From positions 1 through 64,000 of the forward strand of contig NW_003101633.1 of assembly GCF_000003855.2 (NCBI RefSeq): DNA of 64,000 nucleotides, written 5' to 3'. Every line of letters begins with the position of its first letter. Position 1 is the first letter of the stretch. The notes beneath the pieces were generated by a model. The model was not told the origin of the DNA, did not search any database, and worked only from the letters and a program-made list of their open reading frames with translations. The DNA comes from Blastomyces gilchristii SLH14081 (Eukaryota > Ascomycota > Eurotiomycetes > Onygenales > Ajellomycetaceae). The position numbers and the translations under genes are program-made. Shown here piece by piece: positions 24,060 through 35,071 of the stretch.

Positions 24060-27000
24060 TCAAATCAATTCTTTTAATAAAATCTTCAAATACAGGCTTC
24101 ATCAGTGACTTGATGAGTCTGTCAGCTATATTCACTGTAGAATCAACATGTTTCATCATGATTTCTTCTTTTTCAATCAAGTTGTGAAGAATATGATATC
24201 TAATCTCAATGTGATATGATCTTCATATTAAGAATTCTCTCTTTACTAGATCAATTACTCTCTTATTGTCAACTTATAGATATAAGTATATTTTCACTTT
24301 TTCATCATTTATCAACCTGATGTCATATAACATATCATTCAATCAGATTATCTCACAAGCTGTCTCACTAGCTGTAATATATTCAGCTTCTGTGATTGAT
24401 TTGATAATAGATGTCTGTCTCTGTGATCATCATGAGATCAGTGACTCATTAATCAATATAACATAGTCAGTAGTTGATTTATATTGAGATTTCACCTCTG
24501 CTCAGTTTGAATTGCAGTATATCACAGAACTCAGGCCATCTTCTATCTCCTTCTTGTATAATATGTCATGGTTTTTCATCTTCTTAACATAATGTAGAAC
24601 ATGCTTCAACACTGCTCAACATACTTTGTATGAATGTGAGTTAAAACATGAGAGATAGTTGACTGCAAATGCCAGATCTGACTAGCTGCTTGAGATCAAA
24701 TACTGCAATGATCTCAATTCTTGATAATATCTTATAGCTGTAAAGTTATCATTCAATTCTTCTCTCTCATCAGATGAGAATTTCAGTTATATGCTAGCTG
24801 TCATCAGAGTGTCAGCTGAATTTATCTTATTCATGCTGAAATCTTCAAGAATCTTCTCAATATAACAGCTCTGTGTAATCACTAGATTGCCATTCCTCTG
24901 GCATTTGATCTTCATCTCAAGATACAGCTTGATCTCTTTGACATTCTTTATCTCAAATCTCTTTATAATCTCTCTTAATACTCAGTCTAATTGCTGTTCT
25001 TGAGGTCTCATCATCTGACAATTATCAACATGTAATATCAGATAGATCTTATGAACAGAGTGATATAGAAATTCACTGTCATAAGATGATATCTTGAATC
25101 TCAATGTAGTCAGATACTCTGTTGTGAGAAAATACTATATTCTTACAGCTTGCTTCATTTTATATAGACTCTGGCAGAGTAATCTCATCAAGCTCTCTCT
25201 GTCATGCTTAACATCTGTGAGCAGTTGTATATAGATTATCTTGTTCTGTGGTAGTATGTCATTCAAAAACATGAATATATAGTCAATTGATTTGATCTTT
25301 CATTCTTTGACAGTTGATATAGTGAATAGACTGCATGATGTAGACCCTGATATCACTGCAGTATATAATCTTGTATAATGAATACTCTGCTGTTGCAAGA
25401 ACTCTCTAATCACTCAGTGAGCTCTAAAGCAGATAATTTCTCTCTTATTATTGAATTTTCAATCATATATTCATTTATCCGTAAGAATATTCATTTCTGA
25501 GATCTTCTCAATGATAATATATATCTTCTTCTGTTTAAATATCTTAATCTTCTTTTTCATTGTCTCATGTTAATAGTCTCAGTTTGAGCTTCTTTTGACT
25601 TCTGTCAGTGTAGTTAATCAGTCTGTCAGAATACTTAGAACAGAATCATTCTCATTAACAGAGTCTTCAGACTCTTTATTCATAATAAGCTGTGTCTCAT
25701 TATCTAGAAGATAGATTGAATCAATTGCACTCTCTAAGTTCTTATTGATAATCATCTTCAAAACATCTGACTTTTTCTTCACTAGGTGTTATAGTAAGCA
25801 GTGCTGCTATTTCTCTCTGACATTCAGAATGTTCAATTCATTAGACAATTCATTGAATTCTCTTATCATATTCACAGATGTATTTGCATCCATGTCAAGA
25901 GCTTCATTAAATATGACATCTCATGCAATCTCAAGACAATGTATAACAGAATCTTACATACAATATTGATGTAATTCTTGATATTCAATCAGCTGTTATT
26001 TCTTACTGTCAGTTCTATCTGTGAGCTTATTCAACACTTTTAAATTCTTCTTGTAGATCTTGCATCCTCATCTTCATATTCAATGAACAGAAGGTTGCAT
26101 CTCAGTTCATACTTTAAAAGATGTAAGTGATGTTTCTTTCTTACATTTAAATATCTTTATTGATATTGAGAATGTGTTGATTATTATGATCACAGCTTAC
26201 ATTACTTCATCTCAAAGTTCTCTTTCTAATTCATTATTAAATAGTAGGCTTCATGTCTTTTCTGCAACTATTCAATTCACATGTTTCACTGAGTCATTTA
26301 ATTGTAATATGTCAGATGTAGTCATTTCATATGCTATTTCTTTGCTCTGATAGTAGGTCTTAAGTTCTTGACTTTTGAACTCTTCTTCACTATTTCAGTG
26401 TAGAGTTCTAACTCAACATTATATAGTTATCTCAATATCTGTGATGAAATTCATTAATCTTGCAGTAGATTCTCTCTTTCTCATTATAAGAATTGCTCAT
26501 CTATAACAGATTGCATTATCTATTATACTCAACCAGTAGCTTACACCTCTTCTAGTGAGAATGTCATTTCTATCAAAAAGTGTTTTTTCACTCTCTGTCA
26601 GATCAATGAAGAATCTCATTACCAGCTTGATAGCTTGTGTCATAGATATGAAGATTGAACATGTCATTTTTATCTGTACACAGGTCTTACAGAATGACAA
26701 AGCTCTGTCACTCTTTATTCTCATTTCTAGTCATAAATTCACTGTCATTTTTGCAATATCTGCAGGATTCAGGTGTTCTAGCTTTTGATGCTATTACATC
26801 ATTGTAAGTTCTATAATCTTTGTATCATTTCTTTCAGATAGTGTCAATATTGTGTCATCTTTCATCTATAATGTGTTCACAGGTTCAAAATCATCATTGA
26901 GTATAGCAAACTGAATCAAGTCTCTGTATATAATCAGTCTTTTCATCTCATAGATATCATTCTCATTTAATCTTGCTGTAAATGAGAACATGCAGTCAGA

Positions 27001-27240
27001 AGACATAATCAATATAGCATGATTATTCTCATATGTCAACTGCTTATAGATATAATTCTGACATACAAGCTTATTCATACTCATGAGATTCACTTCTAAC
27101 TTCAGAATATAGTGAATATTATTTAACAGTATATTCACTTCTTTCACTGAAATCTTTGTATCTTCTATAGCTGCAGCAGAGATCATCATTCTGTCTATCA
27201 TTTTCAACATCACTTTCACCTTCTGAGGTTTTGTCATGAC
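24060..27240 (-). pseudogene. Copia-1 pol relic
   Basis: Read on the minus strand. The open stretch 27237-26866 carries the protease end and the pre-integrase region (LLNNIHYILKLEVNLMSMNKL; family NVLYVPxLxxNLLSVxxL). The integrase follows to about 25900, then RT to about 24650. The RNase H block gives ITEAEYITASETACEIIWLN near 24360 (family TEAEYxAxxxAxxExxWL) and HVDSTVNIADRLIKSLMKPV near 24100 (family ADxLTKPL). RT motifs are less clear than the others. Stops occur throughout. Open stretches on the + strand here (24266-24466, 25745-25969, 26555-26788) are shadows. Confidence 0.85.
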
Positions 27241-27299
27241 AAGATCTCTGTGAGGTGTGACATGAGTGCCTGATTCAGAGTCTAGAATTCAGGTATCTT

Positions 27300-28730
27300 T
27301 TTCTGTCTGATGACTTACATAGGCCTTTTCTTTGATGTAAAATACTTGCTTCATGATGTTATGAACAGAAGCAGCATCTGTATTCTCTGCATTCTTGTCT
27401 TTATCCTTGTTTCTATTGATGTTGAAATTCAAATTCAAAGAATATTTCTCAGAGTATTTCTTTCAACAGTCAGTCTGAATATTGACTAATCTTTTGATAA
27501 TGATAGTAGATTCTCACATCATTATCTCTACATTCAGGTTTGAATTCAGTGTTCTTGTTCTTGTCATTGTCTTTCTCTTTGTTCTTGTCTTTCTTATTCT
27601 TATCTTACACATTGTTGATAGAATTTCTAGATACATCAGTATTTACTTCATTTATAGCAGAGAGCTGTAAAAGAATATTACAGTACAGACTTATAAAATC
27701 ATTCTCTAAGAATTGAATATTATCTTTGTCAATTTGATTCATTCAATTTCTTATGAATGAGACTCAATCTCTGTTGACTCCTGTAAGCAGTCTGTTAAAT
27801 AACATGACATTCAAAATCTTATATTCTAGACAGATATAATCAGTTCTTATGACAATCAGACATTCAATGAAAGCATAATCTGAGTCTTTTAACTTAGCAG
27901 TCATGCTAATCAGTTTCTCAAACAGATAGGTTCTGCAGATAGCAGACCTCTTAGAAAAGTTATCCTCTGTAATAGTTCATAGAGTATAAGCAGATAACTT
28001 GAATTTCTTGAGTATAGTGAAATAAGCCTTGACCTGCAGAGCAATTACAGATCACATGTAATTGTATAATCAAAGATTGTGTTCTTTTCAGAAATATTGC
28101 ATGTTCATGATAACATTCTCATCAAGGTCATTATCTTCAAGAATATCATCAGTTTCAGACTGTTCTGCAGTTAGAAGGATTTTCTCTCTTCACATTGAGT
28201 AGTTAATGAATTCAGTGAGAACTATTGATCTTTTGATGAGTCTTACTTAGCTTCTGAATTCTTCAAGAACTTTCATTATGACAGATGTCTTCTCTTTTCA
28301 TTGAAGATATTCTGTCAGATCTGCTCTCATCTCATCATCTGCAGAGTCACCTCTACTGATCTTCATTCACTCAATCTCATGCTGAAGTCTTGCAATTTCT
28401 AGTCTTATATAAGTCTTCTCACTCACTGAGCTATTGTTGTTTCAGTCACTTAAGCTTCTCACATTGTCTGATATCTCACTGATGCCTTCAACTGAGTCTT
28501 CATATATATTGAACTCATCAGACTGTTCCTCTGTAATGATTTTATTCAGCTCAAATATCTCTGAGACAGTCACTTTTCAGTTTGTTGCAGATGTTGATAA
28601 GCTCATACTCAATTCTTCTTATGCTTCAGATATTTGTGAATTTCTTCTTCTACATATTGACATATAATTCTTCATTAAGTCAGGCTTTTCACCTGATCTC
28701 AGGTTTACCATGAGTTCAATTAATTAATAA
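27300..28730 (-). pseudogene. Copia-1 gag relic
   Basis: Minus-strand sequence between the 5' LTR and the protease. The translation is charged and interrupted by stops. Near 27370-27520 it is Lys/Asn-rich, as expected near a nucleocapsid, but I could not place a clear CCHC knuckle. Assignment rests mainly on position. The + strand open frames at 27482-27670 and 28434-28667 are shadows. Confidence 0.55.
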
Positions 28731-28819
28731 ATCATCTAGGCATGCTTGTAATGATGCATGAAGATGTCAATTTAGCACATTATTATGATTATTCATTGCT
28801 TGTGAAGGGCTTCATAATC

Positions 28820-28923
28820 TCTTAAAGAATAATGGTATTATGTTGTAATCTAACTACATGAGTTACACTAAATGAATAGGTTGAGATGGCATGTGACTAG
28901 AGTAGATGTAGTAATCACTAACA
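28820..28923 (-). repeat. Copia-1 5' LTR
   Basis: Partner of 23734-23837; followed on the + strand by the AATTG duplication whose last two bases are the first two bases of the Copia-2 LTR. Confidence 0.85.
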
Positions 28924-28926
28924 AAT

Positions 28927-29021
28927 TGTCAGGTCACATGATCTGGCTTACTAATCCTTTCATTATATAACTTTTCACTGGCTAGCAATCTTTCAATCGT
29001 ACAAGCTTTACACCTTTCACA
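28927..29021 (+). repeat. Copia-2 5' LTR
   Basis: 95 bp, ungapped match to 34972-35066. The first ~30 bases are preserved and the remainder carries C-to-T changes. Confidence 0.92.
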
Positions 29022-29034
29022 GGTTATGAGACCT
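29022..29034 (+). promoter_or_regulatory. Probable Copia-2 primer-binding site (half-tRNA type)
   Basis: GGTTATGAGACCT directly follows the 5' LTR. It closely matches the complement of the initiator-Met tRNA anticodon arm (GGTTATGAGCCCT in many fungi). Priming by an internal tRNA fragment is known for Ty5 and Drosophila copia. One mismatch is seen. The tRNA match is from general knowledge, not from a search. Confidence 0.6.
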
Positions 29035-29191
29035 GTTTTATGCAAAATTGCTGCTAATTCAGAATTTCTTATCAATATAATTATTATTTGAACTACTGCT
29101 TCATTCAATATGCTTATCAGAAGTTAAAATCATCTTATTCTATCAGTATTAATGTGTTTGAGATCTTGTTGATTAAAAATACTACTGCTCA

Positions 29192-29194
<3 letters not shown>

Positions 29195-29231
<37 letters not shown>
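29195..29231 (+). repeat. 37-bp poly-A run
   Basis: An uninterrupted run of 37 A inside the Copia-2 leader or gag region, followed by GAGGCTTGCAG with less mutated bases. It may be a mononucleotide microsatellite or the tail of an inserted retroposed sequence. I see no flanking duplication. It lies within an open stretch (29088-29306) that has no recognisable domain. Confidence 0.8.
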
Positions 29232-29235
<4 letters not shown>

Positions 29236-29299
29236 CTTGCAGAAAACGCATCACATTGCAAAAAAAAAGCAAGAAAAAGAGAATAATATTGACAAGAAT

Positions 29300-30720
29300 T
29301 CAATAAATAAATATCAAGATAGCAGATTCAACACAATCTTACTTATACATATATTTGCAATCTTATATTCTTTTCACTGAATCAGTTGATGATGATGATT
29401 CTTCACACTCATACTCTGTCAGTGAACATTTTTCTGAAGTTTTTAAAAGCTTCATTGATAAACACTCTAAAATACTCTCTTAATTTGAAGCTGGTTTGAA
29501 TACAGCTTCTGACACAGTCAGGCTGATTCTCTGATCTACTCAACAGCTTAATGAAGCTGATTCTCTTGATGAAAATAATAAACACTCAGATGTCTACTGT
29601 TTAAGCAAGGCAATATCAGATCAACAGATGAAACATCTCAAGATAATATTTGAGATAAAGAAGAAGAGATAAAGAGTTTTAGAACTTAAATTACAACTGA
29701 AAAAACTCTGTTAACAGAGATTCTCTACAGATTAATCACAGAATATTAATAATCATTCTGCTACTATCTCTACAGTCACATGAAATTCTAATCTCAGTGA
29801 AAGATTGAAATTCAATCTTTATAAATCAGATAGCTGTGTTGATAAGATAATCTCTCAATTTAAGAAAGATGTCAAGAATGCTGTAAGATTAAACAGTCTA
29901 ACTTGATATATTCAATTACATCATATAAAGCATCTTCATGAAATTAAAACTGATTGATACACAGTGTTAATATATAATAGAGAAATGACGGACTCAGAAC
30001 TCTCTATAAAGAGATGATAAATAAGCATTATTCTGAGATATTAGAAACTGATAACTCTATACATTCTTCTTAAACTTTTTAAGTACAGAAGTCAGATCAC
30101 ATTTCTTTAAATATAATGAAAATTGAATTACTTATACTCTATGAAATGTAATTGAACAGAAATACTCTGTTCTTAAAATATAGTTATACTATGAGACAGT
30201 TCTGAAATTCATGTCTTTTGATAATACACAGATTATCAATCTACATACATTCTTTGATAAATTCTCATTCATTATTATAAAATTGAAGATGTTGAATACT
30301 TCTCTCTCAGATGTATGAATATTTAATACCTTCTATTCAGTTCTACTCAATCATTGAAGAAATTATGTTCAGAAGAAGATAGAGAAGATACAGAATTTTA
30401 AATTCATAGCTGTGATATTGAATATTGATCTTCTCATGAAGAAGATTTACTTATGTCTTAATTCTTCAAAAGATAAAAAGAATCTATAGAATACAGATTC
30501 TGCAGCTAATATTACTATAACAGTTATAATAATTACTACATCTATCAATTCTAACAATAATACATTAAATTCAGTCTGTGAAAACTGTACTAAATGTGAT
30601 TATAACAGTTCACAAGAGAGCTTCTGAAATTATTGAGAATTAGAAAATTCATCTACATATTCTGAATATGAGAGGTCTCATTTTAACATCTATTAATTAG
30701 TCAATTCTAATAGTACTCTG
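29300..30720 (+). pseudogene. Copia-2 gag relic
   Basis: + strand translation with stops between the leader and the protease. Near 30571-30690 it reads SVCENCTKCDYNSSQESF, then a second Cys/Tyr-rich stretch, consistent with a decayed CCHC zinc knuckle (CWKCGKxGH). It is followed by the Lys-rich stretch KKFKEKKKKNNSKSE near 30760. The start is not determined. Confidence 0.65.
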
Positions 30721-30899
30721 AATAATTGAAGAATCTACAACACTGCAAGAATAAAGAAATTCAAAGAAAAGAAGAAAAAGAATAATAGTAAGAGTGAAAC
30801 TCAACTATTTATTACAGATAAATTGGAGATCTATTAGATGATAAATCTCACAGAGATAATTAATGTACTAGCCTGTTTTATGAAATCTTACAAGAATCT

Positions 30900-33800
30900 T
30901 CTCACTATATAGAATAGTAGCACCGGATGCCACATAGTAAGTGATAGATCACAATTTTCAGAACTTATAGTAATCAATAATTCAATAGTTTAAGTGATTA
31001 ACAAGATCATTCTGAAGGTTCAGAGTGTTAGTACTATGTTCATCTCAGTGAGTGAAAGATTGATAGAATTCAATTATGTATACTATGTATTAGAACTATC
31101 TGCAAATCTAATCTTCACTGAACTTATAAAGTGTCAGAGCTATATTTACTGTGATATACAAGTTAATGCTGAGAACTACTTTGAGTTTCTATTATCTATT
31201 AACAGTGATATCTTCTATATCAATCTGTTTCATAATAATATTTACATTCTATCTGACAGCTCATCAACATTTCATGAGATAATGAATAACTTAATATATA
31301 AAGCAGTAACATATGTAATCATTCTGAAATCAAAGACAATCTCAACAGATTATAATCTGAATGCAGAGTCTTTGAGATCTTTCAGCTGTGAGAAGATTGA
31401 ACAGTTAATCAATTCTAAGAATTCAGATACTGATTTCTTTATTATCTTATCTTTATCTTAATTATCTGTAGTTCTTCTGAAACAGCTTCTGATAGATGAG
31501 TGACATTATTAACTTGATTATATTAGTGAAAATAGTATATTAAAAATGATCAGAGATCTGTGATTTAATATTATCATTATCAGTCTGAAAAAATTATTAT
31601 TCTGTGTCATATGTATTAAGACTAAACAGAAACATGCTTTTTATAAGAATTTCACATCATGTTATGTCATCTGCAAGACCTTGAAGATTTGAATGAATAT
31701 ATTCAGTGATAATGAGACTCTTGAGACTGAAAATATATCATCTTACACTGATAAGAAGCTTATAATAATGATTACAGATAATGTCATCTGAATGAGATGA
31801 ATATTTCTATTAAAATGCAAGAATGAGATGTTGAGATATTCACAGATCTTTAATTAATTTATCAAGAATCTGCTATAACATGACATTGCAATCATTCACG
31901 CAGACTGTGAAGAATTGAATTTAAATGCAGTCACAGTATATATACTCAGTGAAGAAATAAAGTAAGAGCTGACTCTCTCTTATACTTCATAGTAAGATGA
32001 AGTATCTGAATAATTAATTAATTTAATCATTGAGAAGTTCTGATCACTATTAATAGATTTCTTCACTTCTGAAAAGATGTAAGATGAGGCAGTTATTGCA
32101 GTCACAGAGCTGCTTAATCTTATACCAATCTTAATAATATTGTATAAAGACTCTGAAAATACAAAGCTGATTACACTGTATAAGATCTGACTTAAAGCTC
32201 TATCTTCTGCATATGGCATTTGCTGATAAGATTGCAAAGCATTCTTGAAAATAGTTTTCAAGCTCATTAGTAAGATAGTCTCTCACTTCAAAGAGTTGAT
32301 TTTTATGAAATATAATAATTTTATTAATTATAGATTGATAAATCTCTTTAATAAGTATTTATACATATCAAAAGACATTGTCTTTTAGAAGAATCTTCAT
32401 CTTGCTGATTCATTAATACTGATAACACACAATCTGAAGATTCTACTCAATGCAGTCTATAAAGCAGCTGCAGTGATTTCTTCAGTAGTATCAGATCTAC
32501 TCACTGTAATCTGTTAAGAGATTACAGTGATTTCTGATTTATTAATTGATAATCTATTTATCAATGAGAAAATCTAACCTGAGTGTTCATTATTTCTCAT
32601 ACTTACTAATAATTGATGAATTGACTATAATATCTCTGTGAGAATATCTATCTTTTTAGTGCAGAATACACTGAATTCTCTGAAATTCACAGTTGAATCT
32701 GATGATTCTTCAATATCTATAATAAATATCACTATAGTGAGGAAATCTACAGTGAGAGAATCTTTAATAAGAAATAGTTTTAAAAATCTACTCACTGATT
32801 CTGAGATCACTGCACTTCTGATCTCAAAAAATCTCACACATATCAAAGCTTTCATGAAATGAAAGTATTATTACAAGATCTGTATTAAAGATATTACAAG
32901 ATCTGTATTAAAGAGATTAACTGTTTAAAACAGATAGAAGTTTAATAACTGATTAAGAGAATATTATAAATAGATGTTCTTTATAACTAATGAGTATTTA
33001 ATAAAAAGTTTAATAATATAAGTAATGTTATCTGCTATAAGACCTGCTGAGTTGTCTGCAGAAATCATTAACAGAAGAGAGTTAATTACTCAAGAATCTT
33101 TGCATCTATCATTTCTGTATTCATCTCATAAGCTCTTATGATGATCTCAGTATCTCAGAGATGATGTATTCTGCAGATTGATATAATAACTGCTTTTTTA
33201 AATGCTCAACTGTCTGCTGATAAATGAATATATATGAATTAACTTACAGAATTCTGTGAAGACTGTGATAATCTTGTATGTAAGTTAATGCAGAAACTCT
33301 ACAGTCTTAAGTAAGTAGCACTCTTATAATATAAGAAGCTGTGAAAGATACTATTATACTCAGACTTTCATATCAGTCTCTATAATATCAGACTATTTAT
33401 TCATGATGAAAGACAGATCTATATAATTATCTATATAAATAATATTCATCTTTACAGCCTGAAAATTGAAGATCTGAACTGAGTCAAAGTCAAAATCACT
33501 GCTAATTATAGAATCAAGAATGTAGAGAATTTCAACTACTATCTAAGAATAAAGATTGATAGAGATTTAACTTTATTAATATTATTTCAGTCTCTCTTTG
33601 TAAGAAATCTTCTGAAGAAGTTCTTAATAAATAACTATCACTATATATTCACTTCTATAGAGAAGAATATTGATTTTATAAATAATAATAAGAAACTAAT
33701 TATATATATAGCAGAATTTACTCTATAATTCTATTAATCTGATATTGAATCTCTGTAATATCTGATATTCAATACATGTTCTGATATAAGCTTTATCACA

Positions 33801-34410
33801 GAATTTCTTGAATAATTCAGCTCTCAGCCTATATTAAAGAACTGAGCTGTATACAAGTATATACTCTGATATCTACAGAGTTTAATCAATGAGAGTATAA
33901 TCTATCACGGAGATGTCAAAATTGAACCTATAACATACACAGATGCTGATTAAGCTGGTAGAGATTCAGAATCTCATTCAATCATCAGTTATATCATTTA
34001 TATAGCAGGTAGCTCTGTTGCATAACAGAGCTGTCAGTAAACAGAGATCTTCAAATTATTAACAGAGACTGAATATATTGCATTCTTCAAGACTGTATAT
34101 AAGCTTGTCTGTCTCTGAGAGCTTCTAGAAGACACTGAATTCATCTCATCTCATCTTAATAATCTGAATGCTGATGATTATCTTATTCTCATCACAGTCA
34201 ATGATCTGACTTATACAATTCATACTGATAATAAGTCTGTCATAGAGCTATTCTCTTTCAAAGCAATTTCATACTGCTTAAAGTATATAGAGGTTCATTT
34301 CCACATTCTTCAGAATCTCATCTGCAAGAATGAGATATCTATCTGATATATTTCATCTGCTGAGAACACAGTGAATGAGCTTACTAAACTACTTAAAATG
34401 TTGAAATATA
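30900..34410 (+). pseudogene. Copia-2 pol relic
   Basis: NSSTGCHIVSDRSQF near 30911 matches the Copia protease (DSGATxHxxxDRxxF). The open stretch 30994-31461 carries YVLELSANLIFTELIKCQSY, the pre-integrase block. The integrase core is visible as ITDNVIWMRWIF near 31770 and IIHADCEEFNLNAV near 31890 (family RSDNGGEF). The RT zone, about 32960-33700, is poorly readable. RNase H is clear: ITYTDADWAGRDSESHSIIS if TAA is read as Trp near 33935, LLTETEYIAFFKTVYKLVCL near 34058, TIHTDNKSVIELFS near 34220, and NTVNELTKLLKMLKY at 34369-34410 (family ADxLTKPL). The SINE is inserted right at this end. Confidence 0.87.
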
Positions 34411-34413
34411 TAC

Positions 34414-34453
<40 letters not shown>
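34414..34453 (-). repeat. ATT microsatellite / SINE tail
   Basis: About 13 uninterrupted ATT units (40 bp), forming the 3' tail of the minus-strand SINE. Confidence 0.9.
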
Positions 34454-34454
<1 letters not shown>

Positions 34455-34789
34455 TTTCATTATACTCATATGCAAGCGGAGCTTATGATGAGTCCTTGCG
34501 TGATGTTAAATACAGGTCAAGTGTTGGTTATACAGGAGGAAATACAGGTGTTGAGACCACGCCAAGATAACAAGAACATAGGAAAATACAAAGGAGTGAC
34601 AATTAGATACATGCAATAATAACTTCCCAGCCCAGGAACATAGAGCGATTCATTGGAGCGATTTGTACACCTCTGTATTTATTAGGAACCTGAGGTGCTT
34701 GAGTTCCGGATTTAATGTATCCCCTGCGGGTTTCGAACCCACGCGCCTTGGTTTCCCACGCCAAGGCGCTACCAGGTGGCCGCATTAAC
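34414..34789 (-). mobile_element. tRNA-derived SINE inserted in Copia-2
   Basis: Read on the minus strand, the head (34789 downward) contains Pol III box A TAGCGCCTTGG (34771-34761) and box B GGTTCGAAACC (34739-34729). Between them is a CCTTGG/CCAAGG stem as in an anticodon arm. No acceptor stem pairs, so it is not a working tRNA. An unrelated body follows, ending in an ATT/AAT repeat tail (34414-34453). The 13-bp duplication TTGAAATATATAC flanks it (34401-34413; 34790-34802). Head, body, simple-repeat tail and long duplication are the SINE hallmarks. It is GC-normal, so it is younger than or spared by the mutation that hit Copia-2. The frame at 34371-34619 is a chance fusion of Copia-2 RNase H with this insert. 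Confidence 0.88.
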
Positions 34790-34971
34790 TTGAAATATAT
34801 ACATTAGAAAGAAAATATAAAGAAGATAGAGAGACAGAGAGATAAAAAATGATGTATCTCATGACTGGTTTTTCATTACTATACATTTTCCAGTCATTTT
34901 TTGTATCTGTACTTGATTTGAAGGCGAATTTTGTATATAGTATTGTGTATAGTTACTCTGGTGAGTGGGGA

Positions 34972-35066
34972 TGTCAGGTCACATGATCTGGCTTATTAAT
35001 CCTTCCACCATATAACTTTCCACTAGCTAGCAACCTTTCAATCACACAAGCTTTACACCTTCCACA
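34972..35066 (+). repeat. Copia-2 3' LTR
   Basis: Partner of 28927-29021. It is followed by the GTAAT duplication, after which GC-normal island sequence begins. Confidence 0.92.
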
Positions 35067-35071
35067 GTAAT

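Larger units (their letters stand above)
23734..28923 (-). mobile_element. Copia-1: Ty1/Copia element, minus strand
   Basis: 104-bp LTRs (23734-23837; 28820-28923) are flanked by the 5-bp duplication AATTG (23729-23733; 28924-28928). On the minus strand the 5' LTR begins TGTTAGTG at 28923. Right after its end the sequence GATTATGAAGCCC resembles the complement of the initiator-Met tRNA anticodon arm, suggesting a half-tRNA primer site. The purine tract AAGAGAGAG precedes the other LTR. The order of domains (protease, integrase, RT, RNase H) is that of Copia. It is inserted at the left boundary of Copia-2. Confidence 0.9.
28927..35066 (+). mobile_element. Copia-2: Ty1/Copia element, plus strand
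   Basis: 95-bp LTRs (28927-29021; 34972-35066) both begin TGTCAGGTCACATGATCTGG and end CACA. The purine tract GAGTGGGGA directly precedes the 3' LTR. The 5-bp duplication GTAAT is at 35067-35071 on the right and at 23727-23731 on the left. The left copy was displaced by the Copia-1 insertion, and the first TG of the element remains at 23732-23733. Without the SINE, the element is about 5.75 kb. All coding parts are mutated. Confidence 0.92.

Noticed and set aside
32625..32862. Pair of overlapping 75-aa ORFs on both strands
   Set aside because: Inside the Copia-2 pol relic. Neither matches the expected pol frame motifs, and they are products of base composition.
1..34000. Mitochondrial, plasmid or low-GC bacterial DNA
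   Set aside because: The AT-richness comes from transition mutations in readable nuclear retrotransposons and genes, with LTR pairs and target duplications, and the GC-normal island has spliceosomal introns.
34371..34619. An 82-aa protein with a poly-leucine tract
   Set aside because: It is a chance fusion of the Copia-2 RNase H end, the ATT microsatellite and the SINE body.
34700..34790. A tRNA gene on the minus strand
   Set aside because: Box A, box B and an anticodon-like stem exist, but there is no acceptor stem pairing. Together with the ATT tail and the 13-bp duplication it is better explained as a SINE head.
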